The position numbers and the translations under genes were made by a program. The notes below the pieces were generated by a model. It saw only the letters and a program-made list of their open reading frames with translations. It was not told the origin of the DNA and searched no databases. From NCBI GenBank assembly GCA_963678675.1, contig OY783193.1, forward strand, positions 27,164,010 through 27,228,009: a stretch of DNA of 64,000 bases. The letters are read 5' to 3'. Source of the DNA: Xiphydria camelus (taxonomy: Eukaryota; Arthropoda; Insecta; Hymenoptera; Xiphydriidae). Shown piece by piece: positions 1-9,185 of this stretch (the stretch's first letter is position 1; each line of letters begins with the position of its first letter).

Positions 1-400
1 TTTCAGAGCGTCGACGATCAACCCGCGCGTACTCTTCTGCATTCTCGCTCGGAACTGAGTGAGTCTATGCATGGAAAACTTACGCAGATCTCAGATGAGA
101 CCGCGTTTTTAAACGTCAAAGACGCGTACCGCTTAGTGGATCACTCGGTCATAGACGCCGATCCGCGGTATTGCATTGAAGACACAAGCTCTGTACAATA
201 AATACACCTCTCCTCTTTCATTTCCTCCACGGAGGACTCGGAACCCACCTTGTGACAGCCTTTCAACTGACCGCTCCGCTACGGCCACTTCACCATGACG
301 CCTCGAACGGTAGTCACGGAGGGAGTCCGCTTGGACTACCGTTGGCAGTCGCCGATGTAATCACATGAACGAACGGCCGCTGAACACTTTTCTTCTCATG
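1..400. other. GC-rich unassigned sequence, possible LTR fragment
   Basis: No open frame or known domain is visible. The stretch is clearly more GC-rich than the AT-rich repeat after it. It carries an AATAAA at 197-202 followed by a C/T-rich segment and ends near TAATCACA. A polyadenylation signal followed by GC-rich sequence ending in CA is what the 3' part of an insect LTR looks like, but no partner LTR or coding region is in the window. It could equally be part of an unrelated repeat cut by the window edge. Confidence 0.25.
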
Positions 401-419
401 GACGATTAACGCATAAACA

Positions 420-724
420 ATATAAGTTAACAACTCCATTAGGATATATTTAATGAATTTGAAAATATTAAAAACATTAAATTCAAAATTTTCAATTCAC
501 CCGAATGTCATGACATTAAAAAATTCGTAACAAATTATTTAAAAAACCAATTAAAAGTTAATAACAACCCATTACCTGAATATAAAAACATTAAATTCAA
601 AATTTTTAATTAATATCCGGTGTCATAATATTAACAAGTGCATACAAATTTATTTAAAAAATAACTAATTAAAAATTAGTAACAATCCATTAACTGAACA
701 TAAAACATTAAATTCAAAATTTTT
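420..724. repeat. AT-rich tandem repeat, ~115-119 bp unit
   Basis: The phrase ACATTAAATTCAAAATTTT recurs at about 474, 588 and 704, giving about two and a half imperfect copies of a 115-119 bp unit. The same repeat resumes at about 2690 (TTAATTAACA... then ATATTAACAAATGCATAC), so the sequence between is an insertion into this array, at a run of T. Confidence 0.6.
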
Positions 725-959
725 GATGTGTAAACATCTATGCTATGGCTCTGCGGTAGGACCTTCCTGGGAAATTGAGCGTCAGACGTAAGCCATATAG
801 ATGTGACTGCGTCAGTGTGTGTGTGTGGCGCTATTGCGCATACTATTCGCGCATGCTGGATTATCTCAACGGGAAAACATTTTAGAGAAAAATGTTTAAT
901 ACAAAACTTTAAGGATTTTCCCTTGGCTACCCAGTGCCATAATATACCCATAATATCAA

Positions 960-1595
960 ATGCCTTCCTAAACCGTTCATCCGATTGCGATGAAACTTTG
1001 GGGAATGGTTGGACGCATGCCCGCGAAGGTTTCTGAGTTAATAAATCTTATATAGGGTGTTCAAAAAGTACCGGTACTGATGATTATTATGCCTTCCTAA
1101 ACCGTTCATCCGATTGCGATGAAACTTTGAGGAATGGTTGGACGCATGCCCGCGAAGGTTTCTGAGTTAGTAAATCGTATACAAGGTGTTCAAAAAGTAG
1201 CGGTACGGATGATTATTATGCCTTCCTAAACCGTTCATCCGATTGCGATGAAACTTTGGGGAATGGTTGGACGCATGCCCGCGAAGGTTTCTGAGTTAAT
1301 AAATCTTATATAGGGTGTTCAAAAAGTACCGGTACTGATGATTATTATGCCTTCCTAAACCGTTCATCCGATTGCGATGAAACTTTGAGGAATGGTTGGA
1401 CGCATGCCCGCGAAGGTTTCTGAGTTAGTAAATCGTATACAAGGTGTTCAAAAAGTAGCGGTACGGATGATTATTATGCCTTCCTAAACCGTTCATCCGA
1501 TTGCGATGAAACTTTGGGGAATGGTTGGACGCATGCTCGCGAAGGTTTCTGAGTTATTAAATCTTATACAGGGTGTTCAAAAAGTCCAGGCACAG
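960..1595 (+). repeat. 129-bp minisatellite inside H copy 1 (5 units)
   Basis: Units begin ATGCCTTCCTAAACC at 960, 1089, 1218, 1347 and 1476, exactly 129 bp apart. Units 1 and 3 share one set of variants (GGGGAATGG, TATATAGGG, GTACTGATG) and units 2 and 4 another (GAGGAATGG, CGTATACAAGG, GTACGGATG), so the array has a 258-bp dimeric higher-order period. Each unit contains CGCATGCCCGCGAAGG, a phrase common in insect Helitron interiors. Confidence 0.85.
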
Positions 1596-2096
1596 CTGAT
1601 TATCTCAGCGGAAAATCGTTTTAGAGAAAAACGTTTAATATAAAACTTTTAGGATTTTTCCCTGGCTACCCAATGGTCATATTGGATTTGACATTGACAA
1701 TGACCTTCTAGGTAAAATTGATTTTTTAAAATCCGTACCTCTATTTTATATACCGGAAATGAAAAGAGCGGGAAATTTCACGTTCAAATATGTCCTTGAC
1801 CATTATTTCCATGTGACCTTTATGGTCAGCGGAGGTCAAATTGAGGTCAAGCACAGTTCGGCTTCGTACCATGAAAGCTATGGGCCCTATACAAATTCTT
1901 TTTGATAGTAGGATTTAGAATTTTTTAGTGGCTGTACAATAGTGATATTGTATTTGACCTTGACCATGACCTTCATTTGGAATCTCTTACATCTGACATA
2001 ATATTCCAAATCAGTTACACGAAAAATCCCTTAGTGCCAACCAAATTTAATCGAGGTAACAATCATCACTGGCAAATTCAAAAGCGAAGACGTCCT

Positions 2097-2360
2097 CATT
2101 CACGCATACCTATGATTTCCAACGATTTAACATTCGAATTCAAGCGGCTCCAGTTCCCTTTGCGTCTTGCTTTTGCTATTACCATCAACAAAGCACAAGG
2201 TCAATGGTTGACTATTGCTGGCTTAAATTTGGAAAATTCATGTTTTTCACACGGCCAATTGTATGTGGCTTGCTCCAGAGTTGGCATACCGAAAAATTTA
2301 CACGTTTTTACTCCAAATAAAAAAATAAAAAACATCGTCTATCCGCTGGCCTTAAGATAA
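2097..2360 (+). pseudogene. Helitron Pif1-like helicase C-terminus, remnant
   Basis: The frame shows the C-terminal end of the Rep/helicase protein of autonomous Helitrons. FPLRLAFAITINKAQGQ corresponds to the late helicase motif with conserved T-NK-QGQ, and QLYVACSRVG to the final motif. About 88 residues remain out of well over a thousand in a complete protein; the Rep (HUH) domain and motifs I-IV are absent. The open frame extends upstream to 1977 without recognisable similarity. It lies 160 bp before the Helitron 3' hairpin, the expected position for the end of this gene. A dead fragment. Confidence 0.8.
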
Positions 2361-2494
2361 ATTAATAAAAGAAATATACTTTCCAATTTAGATTAAATAC
2401 ATGTGTTTTTTTAGCGTAGCATGGCTCCCTAACTATGAGTACAGATATCTGCTAAAAATTCATTAAATGACGACCAAAATCAATCCACAATCTA

Positions 2495-2522
2495 CCCGTG
2501 CGAAGCCGGGACGGGCTGCTAG
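2495..2522 (+). other. Helitron 3' terminus: hairpin and CTAG
   Basis: CCCGT (2495-2499) pairs with ACGGG (2511-2515) around GCGAAGCCGG, and CTAG follows at 2519-2522. A short GC hairpin a few bases before CTRR is the diagnostic Helitron 3' end. The same end occurs at 28846-28849, 31451-31454 and 45392-45395. Confidence 0.8.
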
Positions 2523-2799
2523 TAAGTTATAAATCTAATATAATAATAATAAATATTTTATTATAGAAATAATTAAACTTCTTTATGTCGAACTACGACG
2601 TCATTTTCCCCAATTAAACTCGGACCGCAGATAATTGTAAGATGTTTACACATTCTCCGTGAGTACAACGGCACTCACACCTTTTTTTTAATTAACACCC
2701 AAATCTCAAAATATTAACAAATGCATACATTTATTTAAAAAAGTGAATGTCATGAGATTCGGTGAAAGTGAATGTTATTGGAAAAGTAATCGGTACCTA

Positions 2800-2965
2800 T
2801 GTGATACCAACAAAAATTGATACGTAAAATACTCCCCCAAAAAGATTTGAAATCAATTAAGATCGCCATGTTCAAGATTTATATATAAAAATTGAAAAAC
2901 ATCATTTGAAAGGAAAATTATTGTAAATCAAGTTACTAAAAAATTCGGCTAAAAAATTCATTAAA
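2800..2965 (+). repeat. Family X foldback fragment
   Basis: About 165 bp match one arm of family X (phrases CAACAAAAATTGATACGT and AAGATCGCCATGTTCAAG) with point changes and small indels. Cut at both sides. The surrounding 2690-3110 is otherwise AT-rich with nothing else recognised. Confidence 0.7.
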
Positions 2966-3275
2966 CTAGGAAAGACTTCAATAACTATATTGTCTCATTA
3001 TTTCTGAGCTTTTGACTCATATTTATATGATACTTTTTTGAAGATTACATTTTTATCTATAAAAATACGTGTGTGTATAATAACATATAATATAAAACAG
3101 TTTTTATAGAAAAATTGTTAGATGTGAAACATCGAAATTCTTCTTTGTAGAAAGTATGCGATAGGAAGGATGGACCACACGTCCGTCGAAAGAACACGTG
3201 CGCCAGTGCGCATTTGTATTTATGACTGTGATATTATTAAACGGTACGAACCGTTGTGTCTAATTCAAAAAGCGC

Positions 3276-3573
3276 ATTTTTGTCACTCAGTGTCAAATAC
3301 TCGGTTTCATGGGCGTCCTCGACGCATGTGAAATCATCTTTCACACACCAATTCGTGAAAAGTTGCGCGGTGCGTGAAATAACCTGCGCAGTGCGTGAAA
3401 TCGTCAATCTCGTGTTTGACACTTAGTGACAAAAAATAGAATTCGTTATTCGGTTGTTTCGCGCCGTTCTAACGAGTGTGATTGCCGTACTCGCTTCGCT
3501 CGTGCGGCAAACTTCACTCTCGTTAGAAACAGCGCTTCACGCCCTAATAACGAAAATAACTATTTTGTCGCTC
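3276..3573 (+). mobile_element. Z unit (two-hairpin insertion sequence), copy 1a
   Basis: The unit has two inverted-repeat modules. The first opens TTTTTGTCACTCAGTGTC and closes GACACTTAGTGACAAAAA. The second opens AATAGAATTCGTTATTCGG and closes CTAATAACGAAAATAACTAT, with an inner stem AACGAGTGTGA...TCACTCTCGTT around CTCGCTTCGCTCG. The related Y copy at 40294-41661 has AGCGCATTTAGTTTAC at this point with no insert, so 3276-3848 is an insertion. The frames open through it are by-products of the palindromes. Confidence 0.75.
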
Positions 3574-3848
3574 AGTGTCAAATACTCGGTTTCATGATCG
3601 TCCTCGATGCATGTGAAATCATCTTTCACACACCAATTCGTGAAAAGTTGCGCAGTGCGTGAAATATCCTGCGCAGTGCGTGAAATCGTCAACCTCGTAT
3701 TTGACACTTAGTGACAAAAAATAAAATTCGTTATTCGGTTGTTTCGCGCCGTTCTAACGAGTGTGATTGCCGTACTCGCTTCGCTCGTGCGGCAAACTTC
3801 ACACTCGTTAAAAACAGCGCTTCACGCCCTAATAACGAAAATAACTAT
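3574..3848 (+). mobile_element. Z unit, copy 1b (direct tandem)
   Basis: A second Z unit follows copy 1a head to tail with no spacer (ATAACTAT then TTTGTCGCTCAG). It differs by a handful of substitutions (for example GGGCGTCC to GATCGTCC). It ends ATAACTATTA at the junction with Y sequence GTTTACTCTC. Confidence 0.75.
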
Positions 3849-4405
3849 TAGTTTACTCTCTCTTAACTCTACCATCGGTACTGTTTAATAGTATCACAGT
3901 CATAAATACAAATGCGCACTGGCGCACGTGTTTTTTCGACGGACGCGTGGTCGATCCTTCCTATCGCATACTTTCTACAAAGAAGAATTTCGATGTTTCA
4001 CATCTAACAATTTTCCTATACAAACGGTATTTAAATGTTATTTTTAAACGTGCTAACCAATGATCAATCAATCCTCATGCTTTCATTAATGAGGGTAAAT
4101 ACTGCTTCGTACACCGATACAGTGAGCGTGTAGCAGTAAGTGGTTAAGCTAGGGCTCGGTGAAAGGGGACCATCGAGTCGTGGCGGAGAGAGCCGATGCG
4201 TCCCGAGTTAGGCCAGGCGAACGTTGGGACGCAGTTCAGTGAGGAGACGCAGGGTGACCGTTGCCTCTATATCTATATATAGAATAGATATAGATATAGA
4301 GGCAATGTTCAACGTTCGCCTGGCCTTAGCGTATTTAGCCACTCCAGCGACGTTTCACGAGCAGCCGGTCTCACCCCCGAAGCGCGGCATAAGATGTTTC
4401 ACATC

Positions 4406-5497
4406 AAAAATCTCTCTGTTCTATAAAATAGTTTTTCGGATCGACGACCGACCGAAACCCATCCCACCAATCGCCCACTGACGCATCGGTCCACCTATCG
4501 CCTACCGCGGCGTCCTCCCACCAACCGCGTCCCCCCACCATACGTCAGCCGCCAATGGGATGCAGTATGCTATCGATCGTAGATCGGTGCGGAGCAAGCC
4601 AGTCGAGCAGAGGTCCGTCTACCCGTTTGGCCGGCGTTGCAAGCCAGTCGAAAAGCCCAGCAGATTATTACATATAGCGTCTGCTTCTATTACCATGACG
4701 GAAAAAACTCTACGACGATCTATATCCTCCTCCTTCTCTTCCTCCTCATCCACCTCCACCTTTTCCTCCTACTTCACCAACTCCTACGGGAGTTTATTTC
4801 TTTTGACCGGTTTTTGCCATAATACCATAATATAATTATATACATACATATATACCTACTTAATACACACGAAAGAATGGTCAGTGCTCATTTACGTAGG
4901 AAATAGGCGTTCGGAAATAAGTAAAAGCACTCTCTCTGTGATCTTACTACAAACATAGTAAAAGACTTGTATAGAGCCAATTGAAACTAATACCACCGGA
5001 ATCAAATTCAGAGAAACAGGTATCGAAGTTTCACTTCTTCCGCGTGTGGCGGCCACACGTTTTGTTGTTTTTTTTCACCCTCAACTATGCTCAGATCCAT
5101 CAATGTGTGATTGTGTGAATTTAATTCTTTCTCTCCATTCTCGATTTCGTTCTGTACTAGTTTTAGGTAGTACCTTCATCATCGCTTTCTTTACACGTTG
5201 CCTCTCACGAAACTCCTTTGCCCGTTGTTTTCCTGTTTTTGCCATAATAATTTTAATATAACACACACGCGAAAGAATGTTCAGTGTTCATTGACGTTTA
5301 CGAAATGGAAAGTTTATTTAACACGTTGCTTGTCACTGTACTATTTCGACCGTTAGCAACTATCCAGAAAGTATTTAATATTGCAGTGTGACTGCTTAAA
5401 TTTAATTTTATAAAATTTGCAATATAGCAATTCATTGCTTCTCGTTTCATTCAACTATTCCAGCGTTAAATAACTTTTACTTCTTTCAAGGTAATCA
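4406..5497. other. Unassigned; pyrimidine-rich tract and short direct repeat
   Basis: No gene recognised. There is a C/T-rich tract at about 4715-4800 (TCCTCCTCCTTCTC type). A direct repeat of about 35 bp (ACGAAAGAATGGTCAGTG at 4870, and ACGCGAAAGAATGTTCAGTG at 5267) follows AT-rich sequence each time. 5356-5440 resembles 18787-18870 (CAACTATCCAGAAA then TATTTAATATTGCA). Small ORFs here lack any conserved motif. Confidence 0.4.
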
Positions 5498-6007
5498 CCT
5501 TTTATGAACTGTTCGTGGTAGGAGGCAGCGATCGATAATAGAGACTCGTCGTAGACAAGTTCGTCTATTAAAACTAAAAGGCAATTGGTGTGCAACTGGA
5601 ACATCATCGCAGGAATAATTTGTCTACGATTAGTCACAATCATTGATCGTTGCCCCCTACGATCAACAATTCGTACAAGGTAAATGCTTTGAAAGAAGTA
5701 AAAGTTACTTAGAGCAGGAATAGTTGAAACGAAAATCGCATATTGCAATGAAAGTACTATGGGTGAAAGGCGCTCGGTGACAAGCCTCACATTCTCCGAT
5801 CCATCGAGTCATCTTTTTACCGACAGGACATGAGCTAGATCCTCTTCGGTTGCACCTGTACGAGATGACATGTCAGAAAATCGTGAGTTCATGAAAATCT
5901 TCTAACCTACTCGTTCTGCAATAATACCTCTAAAAAAAGAGAAAAAATCACCTCTAAAGTTGAGCTTGTAAGTATTTGTACAAGTTCTCAACAACGAGTT
6001 TCCAAGA

Positions 6008-6090
6008 GGCGGCGTGGCCGAGCGGTTAAAGCGCTAGTCTACTAACTCGGGGATCGCGTGTTCGAGGCTCCTCATGTGCTTCTTTTTTTT
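6008..6090 (+). pseudogene. tRNA-Ser/Leu-like sequence with A box, B box-like motif and T8 run
   Basis: GGCGTGGCCGAGCGGTTAAA matches the 5' half of a class II tRNA, including the A box TGGCCGAGCGG (6015-6025). TGTTCGAGGCT (about 6059-6069) resembles a B box, and T8 (6083-6090) would stop RNA polymerase III. The acceptor 3' strand does not pair with GGCGGCG, and the anticodon and T stems are poor (the loop CTACTAA would give anticodon ACT, Ser). It is therefore a degenerate tRNA-like block in a foldback arm rather than a working tRNA. Reverse copies lie at about 6478-6526 (split) and 51157-51232, and a forward copy at 50692. Confidence 0.55.
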
Positions 6091-6878
6091 GCAAATAAAA
6101 ATGTTCATTTAATCATAATTTGATAACAATCAACGTTACTAATCAATATTTTTTCTAATTTCAATTATATTTTAATTCTGGGAGCTGTGTTGAAAAAAAT
6201 TAAAATTGTAGAAAAATAGCAGTTATTATTCGCTTTCGGTGAGCTCAGGCTTACAATTTGTGGGATGATAATTGTCATAAAAGCACTCAAAACATAAATT
6301 AAGTTGACAATGACTACAGCAGATAAAACCGGTATTGCTGCAAGCGCAGGGATTCTTCAATTTATTTAAAGGAAAGCATACTTCATTCACGTTGGAAAAA
6401 AAATATTATTTAATAACGTTGATTGTTATCAAATTATGATTAAATGAACATTTTATTTGCAAAAAAAAAGAAGCACATGAGGAGCCTCGAACACGCGATC
6501 CCCGAGTTAGTAGACTAGCGCTTTAAGGTCAAAGCACATCTAGGCGAAGCGAAGCGACGCGAAGCGAAGCGACGCGCCGCGAAGCGCGGCTGTGCAACGC
6601 ACACTTGGGCGAAGCGAAGCGCGGCGAAGCGAAGCGCGGCGAAGAGAAGCGCGGCGAATTCTATCCCCTTCTCTACCAGGTATAAACAGCTATACCTGAA
6701 AATATCCATATATGGATACCCGGGTAGAGAAGGGAGAGAAGGGAAGCGCCGTGAAATGTCAGTCATTTTCGCCTTTTTCGCCTTTTTCATTCATTTTCGC
6801 CTTTTTCAAACTGATGAACGCAACGTGAAATGAGCCGTGTACATGTTTTGTTTTGAGAAATGGGCACTCGTGAGGAAA

Positions 6879-7165
6879 TAGTTATTTTCGTTATTAGGGC
6901 GTGAAGCGCTGTTTTTAACGAGTGTGAATTTTGCCGCACGAGCGAAGCGAGTACGGCAATCACACTCGTTAGAACGGCGCGAAACAACCGAATAACGAAT
7001 TCTATTTTTTGTCACTAAGTGTCAAATACGAGGTTGACGATTTCACGCACTGCGCAGGTTATTTCACGCACTGCGCAACTTTTCACGAATTGGTGTGTGA
7101 AAGATGATTTCACATGCGTCGAGGACGCCCATGAAACCGAGTATTTGACACTGAGTGACAAAAAA
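6879..7165 (-). mobile_element. Z unit, copy 2 (inside element G)
   Basis: A full-length single Z unit in reverse orientation, beginning TAGTTATTTTCGTTATTAGG and ending CACTGAGTGACAAAAAA. About 287 bp. Confidence 0.75.
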
Positions 7166-7179
7166 TAGTATATGTCATT

Positions 7180-7300
7180 CGGCGGAAATCCTCGGATTTT
7201 TAAGACTGTGTTTATATAGATCGTAGCCTCCTCCCCAAACCATGCCTCGTGTTACTATCTAATTAAACACAGTCTGAAAAAATCTCGAATTTCCGCCTTA
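7180..7300. mobile_element. Small MITE inside element G
   Basis: GGCGGAAATCCTCGGATTTTT and AAGACTGTGTTTAT at the left are answered by ATTAAACACAGTCTG and AATTTCCGCC at the right, giving arms of about 40 bp around a short loop. No coding capacity and no second copy noticed. Confidence 0.55.
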
Positions 7301-7869
7301 TGATATAAGATACTATTTCGTGTGAGAAAATTCATTTCGTTGACGAGATCTATCTTGGAAAGGATTTTCGAATCGTTAACGGAAGTGATCGACGAAACTT
7401 TACATCCGTTAACGAATTACATTCCGTCCACGATAAGAACGTTACCTCGTAAGAATCAATGGAAATATAAAAGGTAGCTTCGCTTCGCGGCGCGTCGCTT
7501 CGCTGTGCTTCCAGTCGCACAAGTGTGCTTATCCTAGGTCGCGGCGCTTCGCTTCGCTTCGCTTCGCTTCGCTTCGCTTCGCTCAAGTGTGCGTTACTTC
7601 ATAAGAATCAATGGAAATATAAAAGGTAGCTTCGCTTCGCGGCGCGTCGCTTCGCCTAGATGTGCTTTGGCCTTTAACCGCTCGGCCACGCCGCCTCTTG
7701 GAAATTCGTTGTTGAGAACTTGTACAAATACTTACAAGCTCAACTTTAGAGGTGATTTTTTCTCTTCTTTTTGAGTGTTGCACCCTAGGGTTGTGGTGAT
7801 GTACTATACTAGTGGTGCTCTATAAATGAGTAAAGATTCGGCCAAATCGGTGACCCGAAAGCCTGAGCC

Positions 7870-9185
7870 TCTCTTGTTAGAGAGTTGAAAGTAAAACGTC
7901 TTCATGGATTTCTGTAGACGACCAAAATATAAGAAAAATCCGATGGCCTGTAAATTCGAAAGCGGTATATGTTTTATTTCTCCAAAATACTAAGGCAAAG
8001 TTAAAAATATAAGGGCTCTCTAGTCTATAAGTCCCTTTCAAAATATCACGAGAATAAATCAAAAGTAACGTGGTTATAATTAATTGGCTCGTATCGGTAT
8101 AAAATGTGAGACTTTAATTTTGTGGTAATAAATAGTTATTTTCGTTATTAGGGCGTGAAGCGCTGTTTTTAACGAGTGTGAAGTTTGCCGCACGAGCGAA
8201 GCGAGTACGGCAATCACACTCGTTAGAACGGCGCGAAACAACTGAATAACGAATTCTATTTTTTGTCACTAAGTGTCAAATACGAGGTTGACGATTTCAC
8301 GCACTGCGCAGGTTATTTCACGCACTGCGCAACTTTTCACGAATTGGTGTGTGAAAGATGATTTCACATGCGTCGAGGACGCCCATGAAACCGAGTATTT
8401 GACACTGAGTGACAAAAAAGCTATTCTTCTACATGTACGTATCTTCCTCATGAATAAATTCCAAAAAGTAGTGAAATCCCCCCACAAAAACAGATTCTCT
8501 GTAAAAAAAGGCGGCATGTTCATTCAGTGCCAACAAAAATTGATACGTAAAATACTCTCCAAAAAAGATTTGAAATCAATTAAGATCGCCATGTTCAAGA
8601 TTTATATATAAAAAGTAAAAGGCATCATTTGAAAGGGAAATTATTGTAAATCAGGTTACTAAAAAATTCGACTAAAAAAATTTATAAAAAAATTTTAATA
8701 AAAAAGAACTTGCCGCGTTTTTTCCTTCAAAATAAAAAATTCAGACAGAGAATTATATTCGATGTTTATGCACTTATGATTTTAAATAAATTCATACACT
8801 TATATGATACCACCAGTATACCGAACGTCGCACGGGAAACCGATCAGGCGGAGGCCTTCTGGATTTCTCTGAATTTGACTTCGACAGTGCAATTTATGAA
8901 TCACTCTAGCACTGTCCAAGCACTGCCAATATTCGGTATAGTGAACAAAATATGAAAACTTAAACGCGGCAAGTTCTTTTTTATTAAAATTTTTTTATAA
9001 ATTTTTTTAGTCGAATTTTTTAGTAACCTGATTTACAATAATTTCCCTTTCAAATGATGCCTTTTACTTTTTATATATAAATCTTGAACATGGCGATCTT
9101 AATTGATTTCAAATCTTTTTTGGAGAGTATTTTACGTATCAATTTTTGTTGGCACTGAATGAACATGCCGCCTTTTTTTACAGAG
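7870..9185. mobile_element. Family X foldback, copy 1
   Basis: The left outer arm (7870-8475: GTAAAACGTCTTCATGG, AAAAATCCGATGGCCTG, AACGTGGTTATAATTAA) is followed by the foldback core. Core arms 8477-8720 and 8960-9183 are inverted copies (CCACAAAAACAGATTCTC, CAACAAAAATTGATACG). The loop contains CTCTAGCACTGTCCAAGC. The right outer arm is missing. A Z unit is inserted at 8133-8419; copies 10190-11400 and 51410-52253 lack it. No ORF of substance. Confidence 0.8.
8133..8419 (-). mobile_element. Z unit, copy 3 (inside X), with empty site known
   Basis: Begins TAGTTATTTTCG after GTGGTAATAAA and ends GTGACAAAAAA before GCTATTCTTC. The equivalent X sequence at 51657-51675 reads GTGGTAATAAAAAGCTATTC without interruption, so the insertion is one 287-bp unit at an A run. 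The A run hides the exact duplication length. Confidence 0.8.

Larger units (their letters stand above)
725..2681 (+). mobile_element. H element copy 1: composite carrying Helitron sequence, inserted at a T5 site
   Basis: The element starts GATGTGTAAACATC directly after five T (720-724) and ends CACTCACACC (2672-2681) directly before a T run. Near the right end is GATGTTTACACATC (2641-2654), the exact inverted repeat of the left 14 bases. Between the ends lie a 129-bp minisatellite, a Helitron helicase remnant and a Helitron-type 3' end (hairpin plus CTAG at 2519-2522), then about 160 bp of H-specific right end. Copies at 27705-29008 and 30439-31610 have the same junctions, so the composite moved as one unit. 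No superfamily recognised for the outer ends. Confidence 0.7.
3111..4405 (-). mobile_element. Family Y element, one end truncated, with two Z units inside
   Basis: Inverted arms flank the interior: 3119-3276 (GTATGCGATAGGAAGG, then ATGACTGTGAT) is repeated in reverse at about 3868-4013. A second part holds a strong hairpin at 4212-4324 centred on a 45-bp near-palindrome at 4261-4305. The right terminus is GATGTTTCACATC (4393-4405) followed by A5, which is the reverse of the T5-GATGTGAAACATC start of the complete copy at 40294-41661. The opposite terminus expected near 3000 is missing. No coding capacity. Confidence 0.65.
6527..7672. mobile_element. Element G: GCGAA-rich subterminal repeats, TTTAA duplication
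   Basis: Terminal inverted repeats are GGTCAAAGCACATCTAGG (left) and, in reverse, GGCCAAAGCACATCTAGG (right), continuing into runs of GCGAAGCG on both sides. TTTAA occurs at 6522-6526 and 7673-7677, and the uninterrupted copy of the target (51207-51211) has it once, so the target duplication is TTTAA (or TTAA). Inside lie a small hairpin (6664-6735), a Z unit (6879-7165) and a ~125-bp MITE (7180-7300). No ORF with transposase motifs. Non-autonomous, superfamily unknown. Confidence 0.75.
5932..7772. mobile_element. Foldback with a tRNA-like block in each arm (interrupted copy)
   Basis: The left arm (from the AAAAAAAGAGAAAAAATCACC region through 6530) is mirrored by 7673-7772, which ends GGTGATTTTTTCTC. 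Each arm carries a tRNA-like block. The loop contains TTCTGGGAGCTGTGTTG. The right arm was split by insertion of element G exactly in the tRNA-like block. The uninterrupted copy is at 50615-51305. Confidence 0.75.
5498..8999. repeat. Segmental repeat, copy A (interrupted), partner of 50183-52253
   Basis: From CCTTTTATGAACTGTTCG onward the sequence matches 50183-52253 in order and orientation with only scattered differences, except for two blocks absent from copy B: 6527-7677 (element G plus one TTTAA) and 8133-8419 (Z). Removing both leaves about 2.06 kb against 2.07 kb in copy B. The segment holds a tRNA-like foldback, a short spacer and most of a family X element. A shorter reverse piece lies at 55877-56115 and another piece at 61045-61175. 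Confidence 0.85.

Noticed and set aside
960..1595. CRISPR-like regular repeats
   Set aside because: Whole 129-bp units are conserved with no variable spacers, and all lie inside Helitron-bearing elements.
4715..4835. Ser-rich frame in the C/T tract
   Set aside because: A low-complexity TCC/TTC run gives Ser/Phe in all frames; no other support.
6008..6090. Functional tRNA-Ser gene
   Set aside because: Acceptor, anticodon and T stems do not pair well; the block lies in a repeated foldback arm.
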